Shown here piece after piece: positions 57,724-64,000 of a stretch of DNA of 64,000 bases (positions are counted from its first letter, which is position 1; each line of letters starts with the position of its first letter). The stretch lies in the NCBI RefSeq assembly GCF_001546115.1, contig NZ_KQ955208.1:2268496-2332495 (forward strand). Reading direction: 5' to 3'. The notes beneath the pieces were generated by a model. It made no database searches and was not told the origin of the DNA. It saw only the letters and a program-made list of their open reading frames with translations. This DNA is from Paracoccus aminovorans. Lineage in GTDB: Bacteria; Pseudomonadota; Alphaproteobacteria; Rhodobacterales; Rhodobacteraceae. A program made the position numbers and the translations under genes.

Positions 57724-58297
57724 GGCCCAGATCCTTCAGATCCTGATAGCGGTCTCCGATACGGTGATGCGGGCGCCCGCCGATCGAGGCGCCAAGCGCG
57801 ACGACGATCTCGTCGGCGGCCGGGGCATCCGGGATCGCGAACTGGATCGTCAGATAGTGTGAGCGGCGGCCCTCGTCGTTCTTGTCCATCAGCGGGATCA
57901 TGATCGGGGCGTTCGCCGGGCCGCGGGTGTTGTTGAAGGCCAGATAGGATTTCGCCCCCACCGCGCTGCGGTAATGGTTGCCGAAGCGCAGCGTGTGGAT
58001 CAGCGCGCTGGCATGCTCGACCTCGCCATCGAGGCCGACCACGGCGGCCTTGCCATAGGCTTCGACCTTGCCGCCGCCGCCGGCGGCCTCGATCACCATA
58101 TCGGTCAGCAACTCGCCGAGGATGGGGGCGACGGCGTGGATTTCCGGCTTGAGGTCGTCGACATAACCGCGCCCCGCCCAAGGGTTCTTCAGCACGGCGG
58201 CGGCAGTGATCAGCTTCAAAGGCTGCGGTGCGGCGCGGCCGCCTTCAATCAGCGTGGTCTCGATATTCAGCAAGGTCTTGCGGATTTCCGCTGTCAT
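57695..58297 (-). CDS. DUF1185 (amino acid synthesis) family protein
   Basis: A 200-aa protein of the family annotated amino acid synthesis protein: IRKTLLNIETTLIEGGRA, AAAVLKNPWAGRGYVDDLKPEI, VEAYGKAAVVGLDGEVEHASALIHTLRFGNHYRSAVGAKSYLAFNNTRG and IQFAIPDAPAADEIVVALGASIGGRPHHRIGDRYQDL. Structures of the family are known but not the reaction. It recurs beside LLM monooxygenases and likely acts on an amidic intermediate. First gene of the minus-strand run, overlapping the next by 29 bases. Confidence 0.87.
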   Translation of the reverse strand: MTAEIRKTLLNIETTLIEGGRAAPQPLKLITAAAVLKNPWAGRGYVDDLKPEIHAVAPILGELLTDMVIEAAGGGGKVEAYGKAAVVGLDGEVEHASALIHTLRFGNHYRSAVGAKSYLAFNNTRGPANAPIMIPLMDKNDEGRRSHYLTIQFAIPDAPAADEIVVALGASIGGRPHHRIGDRYQDLKDLGHDVSNPAAV

Positions 58298-58330
58298 GGC
58301 AGCCCCCAGAGCGATTCGATGATCGGAAGA

Positions 58331-58340
58331 TGGTATACCA
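58331..58340. promoter_or_regulatory. GntR/FCD operator palindrome
   Basis: TGGTATACCA, a perfect 10-bp palindrome in the 101-base divergent promoter between DUF1185 and gntR. FadR/FCD-type GntR proteins typically bind TGGT-N2-ACCA sites. A looser repeat, AGATGG...CCATCT (58329-58351), brackets it, and TGTATTGGCATTCCA follows at 58366-58380. Confidence 0.65.
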
Positions 58341-58398
58341 ACATGCCATCTGTCAATATGAGATTGTATTGGCATTCCAGCTGCGCTAGTCTCGCGCC

Positions 58399-59106
58399 AT
58401 GACAAACGAACAACCTGCCAGCCTGCGCATCGAGCATGTTCCCCAGACGCTTCGCGAACTCGCCGTCGAGCGTTTGCGCGCCGCGATCATGTCTGGGCGC
58501 TTTCCGTCCGGTTACCGGCTTGTCGAACGGACGCTGGTCGATCAGCTGGGCGTCTCGCGATCCGTCATCCGCGAGGCGATCCGCTATCTGGAGGCCGAGG
58601 GCCTGGTCGAGATCCAGCCCCGGCAAGGGCCGATCGTCGCGACCCTCGACTGGGACAAGGCCCGGCAGATCTATGACATCCGCCTGCGGCTGGAGGCGGC
58701 GGCGGCGGCGGATTGCGCCAGGCTTCTCGACGCGTCCGCCCGTGCCGATCTGCAGGCCGCGCTTCAGCGCCTCAAGGAAGCCTTTCTATCCGACGATCCT
58801 CAGGTGCTCTATGATGCGACGACGCGGTTTTACGAGGTCATCTTCGTCACCGCCGGGCATCACATCGCCTGGGAGATCGTCCAGCGCCTCAACGGCCGCA
58901 TTTCTCGACTTCGGGCGCTGACACTGGCCTCGACCGACCGGCATGTATCGGGGCAGGCCCGGATGCAGCGCATTGCCGAGGCCATTTTCGCGCAAGATCC
59001 GGACCGGGCAAGCGTTGCCGTGCGCGAGCATCTGACCGAAGCCGCGGAAATCGCGAGCAAACTGCTGCATGTGGCCAATGAGGGCGCTCGAAGGACGGGG
59101 CAATGA
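58399..59106 (+). CDS. GntR-family (FCD) transcriptional regulator
   Basis: A 235-aa regulator. The N-terminal winged helix is LAVERLRAAIMSGRFPSGYRLVERTLVDQLGVSRSVIREAIRYLEAEGLVE. The all-helical FCD effector domain has metal-ligand histidines around TAGHHIAWE and REHLTEAAE. Divergent from the catabolic run with an FCD-type palindrome between, it is the obvious local repressor, relieved by a pathway intermediate. It overlaps the DUF1330 gene by 4 bases. Confidence 0.92.
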   Translation: MTNEQPASLRIEHVPQTLRELAVERLRAAIMSGRFPSGYRLVERTLVDQLGVSRSVIREAIRYLEAEGLVEIQPRQGPIVATLDWDKARQIYDIRLRLEAAAAADCARLLDASARADLQAALQRLKEAFLSDDPQVLYDATTRFYEVIFVTAGHHIAWEIVQRLNGRISRLRALTLASTDRHVSGQARMQRIAEAIFAQDPDRASVAVREHLTEAAEIASKLLHVANEGARRTGQ

Positions 59107-59402
59107 GTGCATATTGGATCGCCCACGTGACTGTTCACGACCCGGCGGCCTATGCCGGGTATCAGGCGCTGGCTCCCAAGGCCTTCGCGAAGTTCGGTGC
59201 AGAGTTCCTGGCTCGCGGCGGCGCATCCGAGACCTTGGAAGGTCCCGTCCTCCAGCGCCATGTCGTGATCCGGTTTCCCGACCTGGCCCGTGCCCGCGCC
59301 TGCTTTTATTCTCGGGAATATCAGGAAGCACGTGCTTGCCGCGATGGCGCATGCGAAGCGCATGTCGTGATCGTGGAAGGCGCTTCGGACCCGTCGTCCT
59401 GA
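59103..59402 (+). CDS. DUF1330 family protein
   Basis: A 99-aa ferredoxin-like dimeric alpha/beta-barrel protein: SAYWIAHVTVHDPAAYAGYQALAPKAFAKFGAEFLARGG, then VVIRFPDLARARACFYSREYQEARACRDGACEAHVVIVEG. DUF1330 proteins resemble small monooxygenases or ligand-binding barrels and appear in catabolic clusters. It is translated together with the GntR regulator (ATGA overlap). Confidence 0.88.
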   Translation: MSAYWIAHVTVHDPAAYAGYQALAPKAFAKFGAEFLARGGASETLEGPVLQRHVVIRFPDLARARACFYSREYQEARACRDGACEAHVVIVEGASDPSS

Positions 59403-59453
59403 TGCGGGTTGGCTTGGAAGCCGGTGAAGGACCAAGTGAGAAGGGATAGCGCG

Positions 59454-59861
59454 ATGGCCGAAGATCAGGAACTGTTCGACAAGGGCCTGCCGATCCGGCG
59501 CGAGGTGTTGGGCGCGGACTATGTCGACAGTTCGATGCAGCGGGCGGACGACTTCATGATGTCGTTTCAGCGGGCGACCACGGCTTGGGCCTGGGGCTGG
59601 GCCTGGGGCGATCCGACCCTGGACCGCAAGACGCGCAGCCTGCTGAACCTTGCGATGCTGACCGCGCTTGGCCGCACCCCCGAGATCAAGCTGCATGTGC
59701 GGGGCGCACTGAACAACGGCGTCACCGTGGACGAGATCCGCGCTACATTGCTGCATGCCACCGCTTATTGCGGTATCCCGGCGGGCCTTGATGCCTTCAA
59801 GGCGGCGCATGAGGTCCTGTTGGCCGAAGGGGCCGTTCCCAAGCCGGATGCAGGCGAGTAG
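59454..59861 (+). CDS. Carboxymuconolactone decarboxylase family protein
   Basis: A 135-aa AhpD-fold protein of the PcaC type: LFDKGLPIRREVLGADYVDSSM, WGWAWGDPTLDRKTRSLLNLAMLTALGRTPEIKLHVRGALNNGVTVDEIRATLLHATAYCGIPAGLDAFKAAHEVL. It lacks the AhpD CxxC redox pair, so a decarboxylase/isomerase-like or lactone-processing role fits better. AGGGATAG precedes the ATG at 59454. It closes the plus-strand half of the divergent catabolic island. Confidence 0.9.
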   Translation: MAEDQELFDKGLPIRREVLGADYVDSSMQRADDFMMSFQRATTAWAWGWAWGDPTLDRKTRSLLNLAMLTALGRTPEIKLHVRGALNNGVTVDEIRATLLHATAYCGIPAGLDAFKAAHEVLLAEGAVPKPDAGE

Positions 59862-60212
59862 TATGCTGCTTCATCATGCTTCCCGCCGGCAGCTGAGTAT
59901 CTCGCCAGTTCCTGGGGATTGATAAAGAATATTTCTTCTGCTCTTCCTTCCTTTGGTGTGTTCATTTTTGATTGTTGGCGATGGGTTTTCGCGCTCCGGC
60001 AGTATCGTCGTGTCAAGGTAGGTGTTGACGAAGTCCGAGAAGGCGCGTTCATGATCGAAGGAAGCACGATAGGTTGGGCCTCGGCCTGCAGGCGAATGCA
60101 TGATCTTTCGTTGATGCAAAGTCGACATCTCCTTGGTTGCAGCCTTTTTAATGCCATTTGCAGCACCGCCCTATCGGTGATCTGCGACCGACACCGGTAA
60201 TCCCCGATTGGC
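59862..60212. other. AT-richer junction without a supported gene
   Basis: The GC content falls clearly compared with the catabolic island. A minus-strand frame (59874-60128) could encode an 84-aa protein, but it shows no recognisable domain and no strong ribosome-binding site. The segment next to the IS remnant may itself be insertion-sequence debris. Confidence 0.35.
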
Positions 60213-60366
60213 CTACCGCGGTAAGGCTCTTTTCGGCTTGATCGCCTCAAGCGCGACCTTGGCCTTGAACTCGGCCGTAAACCGTCTGCGTGTCTTCATG
60301 CTGGATCGTCCTTTTCATCGGTCGATCCACCTTATGCCCCTGTCTCAGAAACCGGCACCACCTCAC
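60213..60366 (-). mobile_element. IS3-family remnant (start of orfA)
   Basis: On the minus strand an ATG at 60299 begins MKTRRRFTAEFKAKVALEAI, the typical start of an IS3-family OrfA helix-turn-helix protein. It diverges after that point and stops at 60213. The probable terminal sequence of the IS reads inward from about 60366 (TGAGGTGGTGCCGGTTTCTG). Only about 150 bases remain, so the element is dead. Confidence 0.6.
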
Positions 60367-60951
60367 TCGCCGAGCGGCGACCTGCGCGTCTACGTTGACC
60401 GCCACTTCCCGATACCAACCAACCCGCACCAACTCGGCCAGACCCGGGCGTCGCTCTCGTTGCTCTTGTTCATCTGGACGGACACCCATCTCTACGAATT
60501 CAGGGCCGGGGGGGCGGGCTGGGGCGTGCCCGATCCGGACGGATTCTACGACGGCCCGATGCCCGCGAAGAAGGCGACGCTGCAAAAGGTGCTCGAGGAT
60601 ACCGGCGCCAGGACGCTCCAGTATGTCTACGACTTCGGCGATGACTGGGACCACAGCATCCGCATCGAGCGGGTGAGCGAGGCCAGCCCGGGCGTGACCT
60701 ATCCAAGGCTTCTGAAGGCCAGCGGAGCCTGCCCGCCCGAGGACGTCGGCGGCGCCCCGGGCTACGAAGCGTTCCTTGAAGCCCTCGCAGATCCGGACCA
60801 CGAACAGCACGACGACATGGTCAGCTGGTCAGGTGCATCCTTCGATCCCAAAGATGCCAGGATCGACAGGATCGTCGAACGCTTTGACCAACTCGCGAAG
60901 AAATGGTCCCCGCGGCCCGGCAAGCCCAAAGCACCCAAGCCCACTCCCTGA
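60334..60951 (+). CDS. Plasmid pRiA4b ORF-3 family protein, 5' end disrupted
   Basis: About 205 aa if started at 60334. The core is well preserved: WTDTHLYEFRAGG, LQYVYDFGDDWDHSIRIERV, ACPPEDVGGAPGYEAFLEALADPDHEQHDDMVSWSGASFDPKDARIDRIVERFDQL. The usual N-terminal segment (the IEPxIWRR region) is absent. The first about 11 codons come from the end of the IS3 remnant, so the gene is probably truncated and inactive. It is related to 12437-13054. Confidence 0.6.
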   Translation: MPLSQKPAPPHSPSGDLRVYVDRHFPIPTNPHQLGQTRASLSLLLFIWTDTHLYEFRAGGAGWGVPDPDGFYDGPMPAKKATLQKVLEDTGARTLQYVYDFGDDWDHSIRIERVSEASPGVTYPRLLKASGACPPEDVGGAPGYEAFLEALADPDHEQHDDMVSWSGASFDPKDARIDRIVERFDQLAKKWSPRPGKPKAPKPTP

Positions 60952-61358
60952 GCACGGACACCCGTCCGCGGCCTACGCCGGATGGTTACGAACCAGCTTC
61001 CATCATTGCCGCCACCATAGTTTGCCCCCATGCAAGAGCACTGACATTCGTGCCCCTGTGCTTCCTGGCACGCCCGCGCGCAGATCTCCTGCTCGCGATA
61101 AGGCTGGATGATGTAGACTTTGCCGTGGCGCTGCATCGCCCGATCAACGAAGTCGTTGAACCAGGACTTCGGTAGCTCCCAGTAGGAGTCCGGTTCACCG
61201 ATCCATTCCGGTGCCGTTCGCCGGCCGTTCTGCAGCCAGTGCCGATTGCCGTCGGAAAATGGCAGGCGCACCCGAAGCTTCTCACCGCGTCCGGTCCGGC
61301 GCAGCACGACAGGAACCGACTTCTGGTTCCAAACATAGCTGAGGGAAAGCCGATCCAT
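60762..61358 (-). CDS. Hypothetical protein with a damaged or hybrid C terminus
   Basis: Residues 1-123 look like a genuine conserved protein: MDRLSLSYVWNQKSVPVVLRRTG, KSWFNDFVDRAMQRHGKVYIIQPYREQEICARACQEAQGHECQCSCMGANYGGGNDGSWF, with a four-cysteine cluster that could bind metal. After position 60990 the frame runs antisense through the neighbouring pRiA4b gene and loses similarity. The real gene was therefore probably cut at about 60985. Function unknown. Confidence 0.55.
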   Translation of the reverse strand: MDRLSLSYVWNQKSVPVVLRRTGRGEKLRVRLPFSDGNRHWLQNGRRTAPEWIGEPDSYWELPKSWFNDFVDRAMQRHGKVYIIQPYREQEICARACQEAQGHECQCSCMGANYGGGNDGSWFVTIRRRPRTGVRAQGVGLGALGLPGRGDHFFASWSKRSTILSILASLGSKDAPDQLTMSSCCSWSGSARASRNAS

Positions 61359-61410
61359 GGGATTCTATCCAGATTCGCCGGCTTCGCGAAGATGCTCAGC
61401 TTGAGCCACG

Positions 61411-62475
61411 TCAGCCTCCTTCGATCTGAAGTGGCTTGCCGCTGAACACGATCAGGCTGTCAGGTTCAGAGGCGAACCAAGCGTAGCTTCCCCACGCCAG
61501 GCTGCTAACTGTCTTACGGAACGTCTGCGAGGCGCGATCAAGGTAGGCGGTGACGAAAGCGACGTGCTGGGTTGCGAAACCCGCTCCTTCAGAGATTTGA
61601 AGAAGGGCTATTTTCCGAGCGTCGTTTACTGGGCCATCCGTATGCACAACTTCTACGAAGATTAGCAGTGGATGCGCAGGACCAAGGTCCACAAGGACAA
61701 TGTCGGGGAGGCTCTTGTCGGCTGGGATAGTAAGGCCGATGGCTTTAGCCAGTTCATCATCCCGTGCGACTACTTTATTGCCGCTTTCGCTAAGAGAGAT
61801 TACGCCGGGCTTCTGAAGAAATTTGAGTGCGAAGACCTCAATCACTGCTTTCGAAATATCGGCACTCGCCCCTGACGTTATACGGCGAGACTCGCCGTTG
61901 GGGAATGTTACAAGCTCATAAGCACCACCGGCGGCTGCTCCTTTGCGCACGATCGCTATGCGTGCGAGAGCGCCTGCATTTAGGTGCTTTTCTCGCCAAG
62001 CCGCTGCCTTCGCGATGAAGGTTGCCTCGTCGAGAGTTGGAGCTAGCAACTCCGCGAAATCGGCCTGCAGGGCATAGCGTCCCGCCGGTGAGGTTGTAGA
62101 AAGTCCTGGCCTCTCAATGACGGCACCATTCTGAATTAGCGCGTAGCGAATTGTATCGTCGCGGATCGACTCCCGTGTATTGACGGCATACCAGCGACCA
62201 GGCACGTCGGCCTTGCCGGGCTTGGTTGATGATGTCGCCCAGGCATCACGCGCGTCATCATCGTCTTGCACGGCCTGATCATCGGTCATGCGAGTGACCT
62301 GATCAGGGCGAATCCATCGGCCGGCCCCTTCGACGGCCCCAGTATAGAGCATTACGAAGATAGTCTTGGCTGCGATCTCCCAAATCGAGTGGTCGCGATT
62401 GGCTGAGCCTTCAGGAAAGATCTCAGGAAGGCGAGTGTGGATGTCACTCCAGGGAAGAAGAGGAGGCAAGCTCAT
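61411..62475 (-). CDS. Type II restriction endonuclease, BsuBI/PstI family
   Basis: A 354-aa protein matching the BsuBI/PstI group: IWEIAAKTIFVMLYTGAVEGAGRWIRPDQVTRMTD, SIRDDTIRYALIQNGAVIERPGLSTTSPAGRYAL and the catalytic region SLPDIVLVDLGPAHPLLIFVEVVHTDGP. Family members recognise CTGCAG. It overlaps the methyltransferase gene by 4 bases, the usual arrangement. The lower GC content and different codon use mark it as recently acquired. Confidence 0.85.
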   Translation of the reverse strand: MSLPPLLPWSDIHTRLPEIFPEGSANRDHSIWEIAAKTIFVMLYTGAVEGAGRWIRPDQVTRMTDDQAVQDDDDARDAWATSSTKPGKADVPGRWYAVNTRESIRDDTIRYALIQNGAVIERPGLSTTSPAGRYALQADFAELLAPTLDEATFIAKAAAWREKHLNAGALARIAIVRKGAAAGGAYELVTFPNGESRRITSGASADISKAVIEVFALKFLQKPGVISLSESGNKVVARDDELAKAIGLTIPADKSLPDIVLVDLGPAHPLLIFVEVVHTDGPVNDARKIALLQISEGAGFATQHVAFVTAYLDRASQTFRKTVSSLAWGSYAWFASEPDSLIVFSGKPLQIEGG

Positions 62476-64000
62476 ACTTCAAACCCGTAGAGGTTTCGTA
62501 ATGCCTTTTCGACGGCTTTGCGGGAAGCACCCTTTGCTATCAGACGCTCGACCGGTGCCATGGCCTCGACAGGTGGCAATGGGATTGCCTCCAACTCAAA
62601 CGCAGAAACGGCAACGCTGCCGCTGATACATCTGAATAGTTGATCGACCACATCACTATTGAGCACCGCAGCGACAGCTGCCGGTGTAACCTTCGGCGCC
62701 TTCGTGGCGCGCACCATGTTCAGATGATTTTCTACAACCACCCCGCCATGCTCGTTGATGAAGGCTTGAGGCAGCTCGGCCGCGATAAGGCGGCGCAACT
62801 GCTCCTTGGCTGTCGTGCGCTGAACAAGAACGCACCCCCGGTCGACCACAAGCCAGTTATCTCCAGCCTCCGTCTTGAAGTATGGAGCGTGATTTTTCTT
62901 CTCGGCACGGAAGATGAAGCGGCCGTCAGCCGTAACTGCTTCGGCCCAAATCAGCGGGTGCAAGCCGCGCCCGGCGCGGCTCCGCATTTGCGGTTTGAAC
63001 CTGTTCCACACGAGAGGCCCTGTCGAAACGCTATAGCCCCAATCTGAAAGCCGAGCGGCCATGCCTTCGGCTGCCTTAATCAGGCCAACGTGGCTAGGCT
63101 CCCGCGGTGCAAGCCAGGGCGCACCCGGATCTTCTGGCAATCCAACTTTACCATTCTTGGTCAAACGGGCTTCGCGTTCGTTATCTACGTTGAGATAGTG
63201 GACTTGGAAACGACCCGGCTCGCCGCCTTTGAGATAGAGAGCAAGCAGCGTTTCCTGCAAAACGCCTTCAAAAACACCGCGTCGTGCGTGAACGAAGTCA
63301 ATGGCGACGGGCGGCGCTTCTTCGGCCAGCAGCCGCCGCAGAGCTGTATAATATTGACCGCCAAGCACGCTGGTGGGTGTCAGGTACGCAATCAAGCCAC
63401 CGGGACGCGTCCACCTGAGTGCAATATCTGTAAAGACCCCGTAGAGGTTGGCATGACCATATAGGCCACGTGCGAACCGAAGGCGCTGCGCGGCAGTCAG
63501 CGTTATCCGGCCATAGGGGGGATTGCCGGCAACCAGATCGTAGATTGGTATAGGGGTCTCTTCGAGGGTATCGCAGACCTTCACGCACAACGGAATGTCG
63601 CGCCCGCTCACGAGGGCGAGATCGGACAGGTAAATATCGAGAGCCGCCTGCGATAGCCACGCCGCATTGGGATCAACCTCAAAGCCTGCGAGCCGGTTAC
63701 CTATTTGGGCCAGCACGAAAGCAGGTTCGCTTTCCTGCAGTGCATCGCGCATGCGCGATGCAGCCTCAAGAAGGAATGCCCCGCCACCGCTTGCTGGATC
63801 TAGCACGCGGGCAGTCGCCCAATTCAAACCACCTTCATCCGCAAGATCGAGCAGCCGCTTCGTCAATGCGGGAGGCGTGTAGAAAGCCCCTAGATCGCTG
63901 CGCTCATTCCCGGGGAGCAATGTGGTATAAAGGCTCGTCAGAAAGTGGCAGCCTTCGAGTACGGGAAGCGCAGCAGCTTCATGACCCAGTGAGACTGCGA
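62472..64000 (-). CDS. N6-adenine DNA methyltransferase of a PstI/BsuBI-type system (partial)
   Basis: An adenine methyltransferase with FYTPPALTKRLLD, AdoMet motif ARVLDPASGGGAFLLEAA, catalytic NPPY in YDLVAGNPPYGRI, and a C-terminal target-recognition half. A TTG at 63920 could serve as start, but the frame stays open to the window edge and reads sensibly upstream (EGCHFLTSLYTTLLPGNE). The gene is therefore cut by the end of the window. It protects host DNA from the downstream-encoded endonuclease. Confidence 0.87.
   Translation of the reverse strand, partial: AVSLGHEAAALPVLEGCHFLTSLYTTLLPGNERSDLGAFYTPPALTKRLLDLADEGGLNWATARVLDPASGGGAFLLEAASRMRDALQESEPAFVLAQIGNRLAGFEVDPNAAWLSQAALDIYLSDLALVSGRDIPLCVKVCDTLEETPIPIYDLVAGNPPYGRITLTAAQRLRFARGLYGHANLYGVFTDIALRWTRPGGLIAYLTPTSVLGGQYYTALRRLLAEEAPPVAIDFVHARRGVFEGVLQETLLALYLKGGEPGRFQVHYLNVDNEREARLTKNGKVGLPEDPGAPWLAPREPSHVGLIKAAEGMAARLSDWGYSVSTGPLVWNRFKPQMRSRAGRGLHPLIWAEAVTADGRFIFRAEKKNHAPYFKTEAGDNWLVVDRGCVLVQRTTAKEQLRRLIAAELPQAFINEHGGVVVENHLNMVRATKAPKVTPAAVAAVLNSDVVDQLFRCISGSVAVSAFELEAIPLPPVEAMAPVERLIAKGASRKAVEKALRNLYGFEV

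Noticed and set aside
1..64000. tRNA, rRNA or integrase genes as element borders
   Set aside because: No cloverleaf, rRNA segment or tyrosine/serine recombinase could be recognised anywhere in the window.

Overview
The window is GC-rich DNA from an alphaproteobacterium, most likely a Paracoccus-like member of the Rhodobacteraceae. The evidence is the codon usage, an HvrA-type H-NS protein, pRiA4b ORF-3 proteins, a DmeR/DmeF pair, and a conjugation locus of the alphaproteobacterial DUF736/DUF2840/DUF2274/DUF3363 type. No rRNA, tRNA, CRISPR array or integrase is visible. Plasmid and replicating integrative conjugative element (ICE) therefore both remain possible.

Region 1 (1-5.3 kb): a two-gene Gabija-like defence module on the minus strand. 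It pairs an OLD/TOPRIM ATPase-nuclease with a UvrD-type helicase, and is followed by a small SH3-type lipoprotein.

Region 2 (5.3-16.8 kb): a patchwork of small chromosomal-type genes. These include a DegP fragment, a PhyH dioxygenase, DUF899 with a small membrane protein, a helix-turn-helix regulator flanked by two copies of a 19-bp motif, a beta-propeller, a cupin, an AAC(3)-II/III-like aminoglycoside acetyltransferase, VOC and SAM-methyltransferase genes, H-NS, pRiA4b ORF-3, and a complete dmeRF cobalt/nickel efflux operon with a visible operator.

Region 3 (16.8-48.1 kb): the conjugative and replicative backbone. In order it holds an orphan DNA methyltransferase, small conserved proteins, ssb with a decayed inverted copy of itself, an XRE regulator, a frameshifted DUF2285 regulator, an EamA exporter, VapBC, an AlpA-like HTH and repA. 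An origin (paired DnaA boxes, three iterons, an AT-rich stretch) lies inside the 3' part of repA. The parA expected next is absent; a 47-codon frame bridges repA and the DUF2840 gene by 4-base overlaps. Then come a C5 methyltransferase read in two frames, traF, DUF736, a lytic transglycosylase, a second DPPY methylase, a likely oriT, the relaxase, traG, an RHH protein, an Xre-RES toxin-antitoxin pair, trbBCDEJKLFGI, DUF2274 and a LysR regulator typical of this element family.

Region 4 (48.1-59.9 kb): a catabolic island. A nine-gene minus-strand run encodes DUF1185, an alpha/beta-hydrolase fused to a flavin reductase and a Nudix-like tail, a luciferase-like monooxygenase, an aldehyde dehydrogenase, a PotABCD-like importer and a succinate-semialdehyde dehydrogenase. 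It diverges from a GntR/FCD regulator, a DUF1330 protein and a carboxymuconolactone-decarboxylase-like protein, with a perfect 10-bp operator palindrome in the shared promoter. The logic is uptake, FMN-dependent oxidative ring or C-N cleavage, hydrolysis, then oxidation to succinate. It resembles the uracil (Rut) and pyridine (Pyr) pathways without matching either.

Region 5 (59.9-64 kb): an IS3-type remnant that truncates a second pRiA4b ORF-3 gene, a hypothetical gene, and a PstI/BsuBI-type restriction-modification pair whose methyltransferase runs off the right edge.
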